A stretch of DNA of 49,099 nucleotides from RUG563 sp024681215 (lineage in GTDB: Bacteria; Bacillota; Clostridia; Christensenellales; Aristaeellaceae). Shown here piece by piece: positions 42,245-49,099 of the stretch. The DNA is taken from contig JAILBG010000036.1 in assembly GCA_024681215.1 (NCBI GenBank), forward strand, positions 1-49,099. Direction: 5' to 3'. Made by a program: the position numbers and the translations under genes. Every line of letters begins with the position of its first letter. Within the stretch, counting starts at the first letter, position 1. The notes under the pieces are model-generated. The model was not told the DNA's origin. It searched no databases and saw only the letters and a list, made by a program, of their open reading frames with translations.

Positions 42245-43474
42245 ATGGATCTGCTCATCCGGCCGCTTTCGGAAAAAGAAGCGAAGACCATTTACTTTTG
42301 CGATCTGCAGCGGGATTTTCCTGCCGACGAGATCAAGCCCTGGGCCGCCATCCGCCGCAGTATGAAACGCGGCGCATACCGGTGCCTTGGGCTGTACCGG
42401 GAGGATCAGCTGCTGGGCTATGCGTTTTTCTTGCTGTATCAGAACAGCGCGCTGCTGGATTATTTCGCCATCCTGCCCGATTGCCGCGGGCAGGGGCTGG
42501 GATCCCGTTTCCTTGCGAAGATGCCGGAATACCTGGACGGCAACCCCTGCATCCTGGCGGAAGCCGAAGCGCCTGAAGACGCTGCCGATGAAGCGGAAAA
42601 AGAAATCAGAAACAGGCGGCTGCGCTTTTATCTGAAAAACGGCCTCCGGGATACCGGCCTTCGCCCGCTGGTTTTCGGCGTGCGTTTTGCCGTCCTCTGG
42701 TTCCCGAATACGTCCGTGCCGCCCCGGGATGAGGCGCAGACGGCGTTCGGGGATCTGTACCGGTCCTTCCTGCCTCCCTCCGTTTTTCGGGAGCAGATCC
42801 GCATCGGAGAAACGCCTGAAAGCGACGGCGGACCAAAGCCCTCCGTCAATGAGCCGCCCCGGCGCGGGGTGCTGGAGGAGGTGGGCAACGCCGTCACCCA
42901 CGGCGTAGGCGCGCTGATGGGGATCGCCGGGCTGGTGCTGCTCCTGCTGCGCTCCGATACGGGCGCGAAGGTGCTTTCTTCCTGTATTTACGGCTTTTGC
43001 CTGATCGTTATGTTCCTCATGAGCTGCCTGTACCATTCCTTCAAAGGCGGCAGCACAGTCAAGCGCGTGTGGCGCAGGTTTGATTATATTTCCATTTATC
43101 TGCTCATCGGCGGCTCCTTCACTCCGCTGTGGCTGGTGTATTGGGGAAACGCCTGGGGCATCGCGCTTTGCTGCGTGCAATGGGCCATCCTGATCACGGG
43201 GATCGTATTCATTTCCGTGTTCGGGCCCGGCAGGCTGCGTTGGATCCATATGACGCTGTATATCGCCGTGGGCTGGAGCGCGCTGGTTTTCCTGCCCGGC
43301 ATGCTGAAAAATGATCTGCCGCTCTTTCTGTACGTGCTGAGCGGCGGTGTGATCTATACCCTGGGCATCATTCCCTTTGCGCTGAAACGGAAGGGCGCGC
43401 ATTTCCTGTGGCATTTCTTTGTGCTCTTCGGCGCGCTGGTGCAGTTCTTGGGGATTTACCTGTACATTTACTGA
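42245..43474 (+). CDS. Fusion of GNAT-type acetyltransferase and hemolysin III (PAQR) membrane domain
   Basis: A 409-aa protein. Residues 1 to about 155 are a GNAT fold with the acetyl-CoA loop RGQGLG (81-86). A linker (about 156-205) leads to a seven-helix HlyIII/PAQR domain (about 210-409). The metal-site residues are present: H219 in AVTHG, H264 in CLYHSF, D280 in RFDYISIYLLIGGSFTP, and H386/H390 in HFLWHFF. PAQR proteins are Zn-dependent membrane hydrolase-like proteins affecting lipids; the usual bacterial form stands alone at about 215 aa. The frame is continuous, with no stop between the parts. ATG 42245 has AAAGGA 9 nt upstream. Acetyl acceptor unknown. Confidence 0.9.
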   Translation: MDLLIRPLSEKEAKTIYFCDLQRDFPADEIKPWAAIRRSMKRGAYRCLGLYREDQLLGYAFFLLYQNSALLDYFAILPDCRGQGLGSRFLAKMPEYLDGNPCILAEAEAPEDAADEAEKEIRNRRLRFYLKNGLRDTGLRPLVFGVRFAVLWFPNTSVPPRDEAQTAFGDLYRSFLPPSVFREQIRIGETPESDGGPKPSVNEPPRRGVLEEVGNAVTHGVGALMGIAGLVLLLLRSDTGAKVLSSCIYGFCLIVMFLMSCLYHSFKGGSTVKRVWRRFDYISIYLLIGGSFTPLWLVYWGNAWGIALCCVQWAILITGIVFISVFGPGRLRWIHMTLYIAVGWSALVFLPGMLKNDLPLFLYVLSGGVIYTLGIIPFALKRKGAHFLWHFFVLFGALVQFLGIYLYIY

Positions 43475-43497
43475 CGCAGCATGCGCAAAACAAATCC

Positions 43498-43524
43498 GCC
43501 GGCTCATCTGCCGGCAGTTTTTTT
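43498..43524 (+). terminator. Terminator of the GNAT-HlyIII gene
   Basis: GCCGGC (43498-43503) pairs with GCCGGC (43510-43515) around a 6-nt loop, followed by AG and seven T. Confidence 0.9.
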
Positions 43525-43635
43525 ATTCCATCATTTATTCAATCGGCACAGCGCCTCCGCATCCGGCGTCCTTTCCCGATTTGGCCTGTCAATCCGTTTT
43601 TCATGGCGGAATCGGACGAATATTTTCCAAATTGA

Positions 43636-43664
43636 TTGACAAGGAGGCGAAAAACATATATATT
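43636..43664 (+). promoter_or_regulatory. Promoter of the hydrogenase-like sensor operon
   Basis: TTGACA (43636-43641), a 17-bp spacer and TATATT (43659-43664), about 35 bp before ATG 43699. Confidence 0.75.
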
Positions 43665-43698
43665 GAAAGCAGATTCCAAACAGATACGGGGGATGATT

Positions 43699-44064
43699 AT
43701 GACTTTCGGCGATATGGTAAAGGTGCTGCACGCAAAAGTGCTCTGCGGCGAAGACCGGCTGGATAATCCGGCCCGGACTGCCTGCTGCTCCGACCTGATG
43801 AGCGACGTGCTGGCGTTTGTGAATGAGAAAACCGTATTGATCACGGGGCTTACGAACCCCCATGTGGTGCGCACCGCCGACATGCTGGATCTCAAATGCC
43901 TGGTGTTCGCCCGGGGCAAAGTGCCCTCCGACGATATTCTGGAGCAGGCGCGGGATCAGGGCCTGATCGTCATGACCACGCCGGAGACCGCGTTCACCAC
44001 CTGCGGGCTTTTGTATGAAGCGGGCCTGCGCGGCGTGCCCATCGAATGGCCGGAGGGTGAATAA
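43699..44064 (+). CDS. DRTGG domain protein (first copy)
   Basis: A 121-aa single-domain protein of the DRTGG fold (TFGDMVKVLHAKVLCGEDRL, a cysteine pair in RTACCSDLMSDVLAF, and GLIVMTTPETAFTTCGLLYEAGL). DRTGG domains are thought to bind ligands beside CBS or PTA domains; alone they are uncharacterised. It is the first gene of the five-gene sensor operon, 2 bp before the HATPase gene. ATG 43699 is chosen for the GGGGG at proper distance; ATG 43693 is an alternative. Confidence 0.82.
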   Translation: MTFGDMVKVLHAKVLCGEDRLDNPARTACCSDLMSDVLAFVNEKTVLITGLTNPHVVRTADMLDLKCLVFARGKVPSDDILEQARDQGLIVMTTPETAFTTCGLLYEAGLRGVPIEWPEGE

Positions 44065-44066
44065 GC

Positions 44067-44492
44067 ATGAGCGCCATCATCCATGAAGTTTACCCCGTGG
44101 AGGCCGGCGATTACACCCGCGCCGGAGAAGCCTCGGCGGATATCAAGCGCCGTCTGAAACAGCTGGGGGTCTCCTCCGACGTGATGCGGAAGGTTGCCGT
44201 GGCTTCCTACGAGGTGGAATTGAATCTGGTGATTCATTCCCTGGGCGGCAAGCTGACGCTGGAAGTAGGCACAGACGGGATCCATCTCCTCTCCGAGGAC
44301 GTGGGGCCAGGCATCCCGGATATTTCCCTGGCCATGCGGGAGGGCTGGTCTACTGCCAGCGAAGAGGCACGCTCCCTGGGCTTCGGGGCCGGCATGGGCC
44401 TGCCCAATATGAAACGCAACGCTGACGGATTCGACATTCAGAGTGAAGTGGGCAAGGGCACGCGCATCGACATGCGCTTCAACCTCGCCTGA
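44067..44492 (+). CDS. HATPase_c protein, anti-sigma-factor (RsbW/SpoIIAB)-like
   Basis: A 141-aa GHKL ATPase. The N box is YEVELNLVIHS (48-58), G1 is EDVGPGIPD (77-85) and G2 is GFGAGMGLPNMKR (105-117). The RsbW-like size without HisKA domain suggests a serine kinase/anti-sigma factor or a nucleotide-dependent switch. It lies between the DRTGG and hydrogenase-like genes, implying that it relays the redox signal. No anti-anti-sigma partner gene is seen nearby. Confidence 0.87.
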   Translation: MSAIIHEVYPVEAGDYTRAGEASADIKRRLKQLGVSSDVMRKVAVASYEVELNLVIHSLGGKLTLEVGTDGIHLLSEDVGPGIPDISLAMREGWSTASEEARSLGFGAGMGLPNMKRNADGFDIQSEVGKGTRIDMRFNLA

Positions 44493-44506
44493 GAAAGCAG
44501 GACATC

Positions 44507-45811
44507 ATGGAGCAAACCACGCGATACCATTCCGTTCGTTTGGATAAAAGCCGGTGCAAGGGCTGCACCAACTGCCTCAAGCACTGCCCCACGGAGGCGA
44601 TCCGCGTCCGCGGCGGGCGGGCGCACATCATCGACGAGCGCTGCATCGACTGCGGCGAGTGCATCCGGATCTGCGACTATCACGCCAAAGTAGCCGTAAC
44701 GGACGATCTGAGCACCATTCACGGCTTCCCCCACAAGATCGCCATTCCCGCGCCCACGCTGTACGGCCAGTTCCGCAACCTGAAATCCATCGGGCCGGTG
44801 CTGGACGCGCTGAAGGCCATCGGGTTTGACGAAGTGTTTGAAGTGGCCCGGGGGGCCGACGTGGTCAGCCGCGCCATTCACGAAAAACTGCGGGAGCCGG
44901 GGCTGCCCAAGCCGCTTATCTCTTCCGCCTGCCCCGCCGTGGTGCGCTTGATCCAGGTGCGCTTCCCCGGGTTGATCCCCAACATCGTGGACGTGCGCCA
45001 GCCCATGGAAGTGGCCGCCATGATCGCCAAGACGGAATACTGCCGGAAACACGGCTGCAAGCCCGAAGACGTGGGCGTGTTCTTCATCACCCCCTGCCCC
45101 GCCAAAATGACCGCCATCCGTTCCCCCATCGGCCAGGAAAAATCTGCCGTGGACGGAGCCATCTCCATGATGGAAATTTACGGCCAGCTGCTGCCCCACA
45201 TCGATAGGATCATCAAAAGCCCGTCCAAATCCGAAGCCACCTATTACGGCGTGCGCTGGGCCGCCAGCAGCGGCGAGGCCAGCGTGGTCTGCCCCGAAAA
45301 TTCCCTGGCCGTGGACGGCATCCACAATGTGAACCGCGTGCTGGAGGAAATCGAAAACAACAAGCTCAGCGATCTGGTTTTCTTCGAGGGCAACGCCTGC
45401 ATGGGCGGCTGCGTGGGCGGGCCGCTGACCTTTGAAAACAATTACGTGGCCAAGAACGCCATCCGCAAGCTCTCCAACACCTGCGCCATGGAGCATCCCG
45501 CCGATAACGTGCCCGTCTCCATGATGACCAAATATCCCCTGTACAACGATAAGCCCATCGAGCCCAACAGCGCCATGCAGCTGGACGACAACATCGTGGT
45601 GGCCATGCAGAAGATGGAGCGGATGAACGCGATCCTGGCGGATCTGCCGGGGTACGATTGCGGCTCCTGCGGCTCCCCCACCTGCCGCACCTTCGCCGAG
45701 GACATCGTAAGGGGTTTCTGCAGCGAAATGGACTGTATCCATAAGCTGAAGGACCAGCTGAAGGTCATGGCCCAGCAGATGGTGGAACTGGCCCAGACCA
45801 AGCGCGAATAA
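44507..45811 (+). CDS. [FeFe]-hydrogenase-like protein (group C/HydS-type sensor) with extra 4Fe-4S domain
   Basis: A 434-aa protein. Two [4Fe-4S] motifs (C17/C20/C23/C27 and C46/C49/C52/C56) precede an H-cluster domain. The L1 motif is SSAC142P: the cluster ligand is kept, but the preceding proton-relay cysteine of active enzymes is alanine (A141). L2 is TPC197PAK, and L3 keeps both cysteines (C298, C302 in NACMGGCVGG). After about residue 380 an RnfB-type Fe-S domain (C385, C388, C393, C410) stands where HydS has a PAS domain, followed by a helical tail. The Cys-to-Ala change is known from Thermotoga HydS. A sensing rather than H2-producing role is inferred. Confidence 0.9.
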   Translation: MEQTTRYHSVRLDKSRCKGCTNCLKHCPTEAIRVRGGRAHIIDERCIDCGECIRICDYHAKVAVTDDLSTIHGFPHKIAIPAPTLYGQFRNLKSIGPVLDALKAIGFDEVFEVARGADVVSRAIHEKLREPGLPKPLISSACPAVVRLIQVRFPGLIPNIVDVRQPMEVAAMIAKTEYCRKHGCKPEDVGVFFITPCPAKMTAIRSPIGQEKSAVDGAISMMEIYGQLLPHIDRIIKSPSKSEATYYGVRWAASSGEASVVCPENSLAVDGIHNVNRVLEEIENNKLSDLVFFEGNACMGGCVGGPLTFENNYVAKNAIRKLSNTCAMEHPADNVPVSMMTKYPLYNDKPIEPNSAMQLDDNIVVAMQKMERMNAILADLPGYDCGSCGSPTCRTFAEDIVRGFCSEMDCIHKLKDQLKVMAQQMVELAQTKRE

Positions 45812-45836
45812 ACCCCCTTCAAGGAGGAAAACAGCA

Positions 45837-46184
45837 ATGAAAGTATCCGAACTGGCCCGCCTGATCGACGCGAAAACCCTGACCCCCGGCGTGCAGGAAG
45901 ACAAAGAAGTGCTCTGCGGCTATACCTGCGATCTTTTGTCCTGGGTGATGGCCCACGGGGTGGAGGGCATGGCCTGGGTGACGGTGCAGATCCACATGAA
46001 CGTGATCGCCGTCGCCGTACTGGCCGAAATGGCTTGCGTGATCCTGCCGGAGAACATCGAAATGCCCCCGGAAAGCCTGAAAAAAGCCGAGGACGAGGGC
46101 CTGACCGTTCTGCAGAGTCCCCTGACCGCTTTCGCCATCTGCGGGCGCATGGCGGCCGCCGGCATCCCCGATAAGGCGGATTGA
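45837..46184 (+). CDS. DRTGG domain protein (second copy)
   Basis: A 115-aa DRTGG-like protein (KVSELARLIDAKTLTPG, VLCGYTCDLLSWVMAHG, GLTVLQSPLTAFAICGRMAAAGI), related to the first copy at 43699. AAGGAGG precedes the ATG; its stop is 1 bp before the PHP gene. Confidence 0.82.
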   Translation: MKVSELARLIDAKTLTPGVQEDKEVLCGYTCDLLSWVMAHGVEGMAWVTVQIHMNVIAVAVLAEMACVILPENIEMPPESLKKAEDEGLTVLQSPLTAFAICGRMAAAGIPDKAD

Positions 46185-46185
46185 C

Positions 46186-46896
46186 ATGGATCTTTTCGCG
46201 GATCTGCACATTCATTCCTGCCTGTCCCCCTGCGGCGACAACGATATGACCCCGGGGAACATCCTGGGCATGGCGAAAGTGAAAGGCCTGGACGCCGTCG
46301 CCATTTCGGATCACAATTCCGCCCGGAACCTGCCCGCCGCTCAAATCATCGCCGAGGCCTACGGCCTGATGCTGGTGCCGGCCATCGAGATCACCACCAG
46401 CGAAGAAGTGCACATGCTGGGGTATTTCCCGGACGTGCAGACGGCGGTGGATTTCGGCGAAATGCTGAAAACCCATCTGCCGCCCAGGAAGAATAAGCCG
46501 GGCCTTTTCGGGGAACAGCGGATCATGAACGAGGACGACGAGATCATCGGCGAGGAGGACGCATTGCTCATCGGCGCCACCGATCTCCCCCTCAAGGAAT
46601 GCGCTTCCCTGGTTCGGGCCGTGGGCGGGGTGCCGGTGCCGGCGCACATCAACCGCGGGGCCAACGGATTGCTGATCAATCTGGGCATGATGCCCAAGGA
46701 ACCGGAATTCACCACCGTGGAGGTGTGGCGGCATCTCCCCTGCCCGCTGGAGCCCATGGAAGGCCGCCACGTGCTTCACTCCTCCGACGCCCATTACCTG
46801 GAGGATATTTCAGAACCGGAATTTGTGCTTCACCTGAAGGAAAAAAGCGTGGCGGCCCTGCTGGCCTGGATGCGGACGCCCCGCGCCATGACGTGA
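46186..46896 (+). CDS. PHP domain metal-dependent phosphoesterase
   Basis: A 236-aa protein with the PHP metal site: H8/H10 in DLHIHS, D42/H43 in SDHN, E68, H76, H154 in PAHINR, and D201/H203 in SSDAHYLE. The family includes nucleotide- and histidinol-phosphate phosphoesterases; it could turn over a nucleotide signal in this cluster (inference). Last gene of the operon. Confidence 0.9.
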   Translation: MDLFADLHIHSCLSPCGDNDMTPGNILGMAKVKGLDAVAISDHNSARNLPAAQIIAEAYGLMLVPAIEITTSEEVHMLGYFPDVQTAVDFGEMLKTHLPPRKNKPGLFGEQRIMNEDDEIIGEEDALLIGATDLPLKECASLVRAVGGVPVPAHINRGANGLLINLGMMPKEPEFTTVEVWRHLPCPLEPMEGRHVLHSSDAHYLEDISEPEFVLHLKEKSVAALLAWMRTPRAMT

Positions 46897-46932
46897 AACC
46901 TTTCTACCATCCGATATTCTCATAATAAAACG

Positions 46933-46979
46933 GCGCTTCGGCTTCCCCAACGGGACATCAGCCGAAGCGCTGTTGTTTT
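46933..46979 (+). terminator. Terminator of the hydrogenase-like sensor operon
   Basis: An 11-bp perfect stem, GCGCTTCGGCT (46933-46943) with AGCCGAAGCGC (46960-46970), with CCC/GGG in the loop, then TGTTGTTTT. It may also serve the convergent surface-protein gene. Confidence 0.85.
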
Positions 46980-46987
46980 GTTTGGTC

Positions 46988-48021
46988 TCAGTGTTCTTTC
47001 TTCCTGCGGCGTCCGGTCAGGGCGGCAAGCAGCAGGCCGGCCAGGAACAGGAGGAGGAAGGGCAGGATATCGCTATGATATCCGGTGGGCGCCGCAGGAT
47101 CCAGATTGTTGGTGAAATCCACGGCCGTATCCACGTTCATAGCGACGTCCGAAGCAGTGTGGCTGTATGTCCGTTCCCCCGGAGAGGAACCCGCGGGCGT
47201 AACCACATAGCTCGGCGTGTAGTATCCGCAGTTGGTTTCCTGAACCGTGACCGTGATTCCCCGGGGAATACTGATCACGATCTTCTGGTTGTGCCCAAGG
47301 GTCAGGGCCGGACCGGAAAGCTTTCCAGCATCATCGGCTGTCAGTTTTCCGCTTGCATTATTTCCCGTATCGGCCGTCCATGCGCTGCCGTCGCACGTGT
47401 AGCGTACATAGTCGCACTGATAGCCGTTATCCAGTCCGCTTACGGTGAATCCGAATGTGTCCGTAGAGATCGCAAATCCGCCTGTCAGGGTCTTGGAAAT
47501 GGTAAGATTCATACTGCCGGACCAGTAAACCTTGCCGTCGCGGGCGACGCCGTAGAGGTACAGCGGCGTTCCTTCCTGGTTTTTCAGCGGATTCTGGGTC
47601 TGGCTGTCCGGACGTGCGTTCCGGAAGGCTCCCAATCCGCTGTGGGGCCCGCCTTCCATAACGGCAAACTGCTGATTCTGAATGAAATGCGGATTATCCT
47701 GGGCCCAAACCCAGATCGAGCCCGGCCCGGACGTGATATCGCCCGTCACCGCCAGGGAGCCCGCATCCACGCCGGGATACCCGGCAATGTAGATATTCTG
47801 TTTCACATTGCCGTCCGGATACACGCTGGCATCCGTACCGTTGGCAGGATTCTGGCCCAGATTGGCGCCTGTTTTGACGTTATCCGCAAACACCGGTCCG
47901 CCGGAGATATTCATGGAGGCGCCTTCCGCCAGATAGATCGCCGCGCCGTTTCCGGAAGTCTTCGAGTTCTGCAGGGTCGCGCCCGTCCCGACCGTCAGGC
48001 TGCTGCCGCTGGCGACGTTCA
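46988..48021 (-). CDS. C-terminal part of a beta-helix surface protein, 5' end lost at a junction
   Basis: Open from 46988 to about 48034 with no valid start near the upstream end; the first in-frame ATG is 47914, inside a repeat region. Upstream of it the frame still reads ILNVASGSSLTVGTGATLQN and GNGAAIYLAEG, typical of beta-helix adhesins, so the true N-terminus is missing. Downstream, a beta domain with KTLTGGFAISTDTFGFTVSG and a VDFTNNLD ending is Cna-B/prealbumin-like. The tail has APTGY, a hydrophobic helix and RRRKKEH, a sortase-like sorting signal without LPXTG. Likely surface adhesin remnant. Confidence 0.75.
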
Positions 48022-48273
48022 GGATACACTGAACTTAACGAAGATCAACTGGCAGGCCTTTCGCATGCTATCAATAACCTTTTACCCCGGGAGCAAGAAA
48101 TGATTCAGCTCCGCTATGAAAGCCATGAAACGCTTCAGGCAATTGCTGACCGCTACGATCTGTCCCGGGAGCGGGTGCGGCAGATTATTTCAAAAGGGGT
48201 ACGAAAGCTGCGTCACCCTTCCCGTACTGAATTTATCCGGAATTTCCCGCTTTCCAGGATGTGGACTACTTGA
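48022..48273 (+). pseudogene. 5'-truncated sigma-70 region 4 fragment
   Basis: The frame from 48022 gives 83 codons, including LLPREQEMIQLRYESHETLQ, AIADRYDLSRERVRQIISKG and VRKLRHPSRTEFIRNF, a clear region 4 (helix-turn-helix binding the -35) close to housekeeping sigma, where LRHPSR is invariant. No start or SD is present; the first in-frame ATG (48100) is inside the domain. Upstream of 48022 the sequence is antisense to the adhesin. Short sigma-like ORFs of this type occur in integrative elements. After the stop at 48271 no known coding sequence was recognised up to 48424. Confidence 0.75.
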
Positions 48274-48424
48274 ATTTCTGCGATGTACCTCAGAAACAGG
48301 TCCATCAAAGAAAAACTCGATCGTTACGTTATTGTAGCTCAATCTCCGTCCTGGAGTAAGAACTATTATTAAACTGACTGGCGATGAAACGCTGATACAG
48401 TTGACAGCAGACCCGTAAAAGGAG

Positions 48425-49099
48425 TTATTCCTCTTTCCTCCTGCGCCTGCATCCTGTCAATCTAAGCATCCCCAAAATCGCACCCAGCCCAAGTAACATA
48501 ATGTACGGGTCGGCATCGAAATCATATCCTGTTGGAGCCGGATAGATCGGTTCAGATGAAACGTTGCGGAACACGATCGTTTCGGCCACGTCGGCATAAT
48601 CCGTGCCAATGCTGTTGTTCTCGTTGGTTCCGACGTAGCCCGTGCTTCCGTTGCTGCTGCGGAACGTAAAGCTGTCCGTGTCCGTGGTTACGGTGCGGAT
48701 TGTCGTACTACTGTTCTTGCCGGCGACAATCGTATAGCTTTGCGTACCGAGGTTCACCGTAGTCCCGTCGGGGGCCGTAACGGTGGTGGTATAGCCGTCC
48801 TTGGCTGTCTGCGCAACGTTCAGCACAACCTGATAGTCCGATGTCTCATACTCGACAGTGTTCGCGTTTTTCTGATATTCAATCAAATGGCCGCTGCTGA
48901 CCACAATGCCGTTCCTGTCCGTAATAACCACATACAGGGAATTGTGATTCCATCCGCCGGCAGAATAGCGCACCGCTGTCACCTCTATCGTATAGGTCTC
49001 GTTGTTCTTCAGCCGTGTCGTCACCGGCAGTATGGTGTCGGGATCGCTGTCGTAGTAGGTACCGGAAGAGTTCATGCTGGAATAAGCCGTAATCGTGTA
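48425..49099 (-). CDS. C-terminal part of a second surface protein (5'-truncated by window edge)
   Basis: Open from the stop at 48425 to the window edge; residues YTITAYSS precede the first internal ATG at 49075. The visible part is a beta-rich extracellular region (NNETYTIEVTAV, DGYTTTVTAPDGTTVNLG, TDTDSFTFRSS and VAETIVFRNVS blocks, pilin/adhesin-like). It ends in PAPTGY, a hydrophobic stretch and CRRRRKEE. The tail has the same layout as that of the upstream neighbour, so both may be handled by the same sortase. Confidence 0.8.
   Translation of the reverse strand, partial: YTITAYSSMNSSGTYYDSDPDTILPVTTRLKNNETYTIEVTAVRYSAGGWNHNSLYVVITDRNGIVVSSGHLIEYQKNANTVEYETSDYQVVLNVAQTAKDGYTTTVTAPDGTTVNLGTQSYTIVAGKNSSTTIRTVTTDTDSFTFRSSNGSTGYVGTNENNSIGTDYADVAETIVFRNVSSEPIYPAPTGYDFDADPYIMLLGLGAILGMLRLTGCRRRRKEE

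Noticed and set aside
48116..48337. Plus-strand 73-codon frame downstream of the adhesin remnant
   Set aside because: It overlaps the sigma region-4 frame out of phase and resembles nothing; the sigma frame carries the clear motif.

Overview
The window looks like a chromosomal segment from a moderately GC-rich, low-oxygen Clostridia-type member of the Bacillota. Support: a SpoIVFA/SpoIVFB-like protease pair (endospore signalling), a complete Rnf ferredoxin:NAD+ oxidoreductase operon with its own ApbE flavin transferase, an [FeFe]-hydrogenase-like sensor cluster, a tRNA-Leu without encoded CCA, Gram-positive SD sequences and many SigA-type promoters (TTGACA/TATAAT, 16-18 bp spacers). The genus cannot be fixed from the sequence; a gut or rumen habitat is an inference from the pectin-degradation genes.

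Layout. 1-862: 3'-truncated gene (minus) for an exported protein with about 24 acidic hexapeptide repeats, followed by an AT-rich spacer. 1226-5738: rnhA, the SpoIVFA/B-like pair, an exported C39-like protein, yebC, tRNA-Leu(CAA) and a DUF3783 protein. 5884-7986: two adjacent COG0523 (CobW-like) GTPases, the first with a 35-histidine linker. 8109-11540: exported M16C peptidase with an SLH-like tail. 11718-20306: galacturonan catabolism, with uxaB-uxaA (plus) converging on a minus-strand operon of sugar-phosphate isomerase, GH3, GH105 and GH28. 20578-29170: apbE, NusG-II protein, rnfG, rnfC, rnfD, rnfE, rnfA, rnfB; RnfG is greatly enlarged. 29221-36354 (minus): L,D-transpeptidase, FAD dehydrogenase, exported caspase-like protein, CtpA-type protease and a CdaR/PucR-type regulator. 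36546-37412: lipid kinase, followed by a hairpin-dense spacer. 37604-42084 (minus): complete carbohydrate-type ABC importer. 42245-43474: GNAT-HlyIII fusion. 43699-46896: DRTGG / HATPase / [FeFe]-hydrogenase-like / DRTGG / PHP operon. 46988-49099: two C-terminal parts of surface proteins around a sigma-70 region-4 fragment, with a likely recombination junction near 48,021.

How it works together. GH28, GH105 and GH3 lack signal peptides, so they should process imported oligogalacturonides or related pectin fragments in the cytoplasm; UxaB and UxaA then take tagaturonate to 2-keto-3-deoxygluconate. Rnf couples ferredoxin oxidation to ion export, with ApbE flavinylating RnfG and RnfD. The hydrogenase-like cluster has sensor hallmarks (alanine in place of the proton-relay cysteine, an anti-sigma-like ATPase partner) and is the best candidate for an under-described signalling system. 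The multi-domain RnfG is the most unusual single protein.
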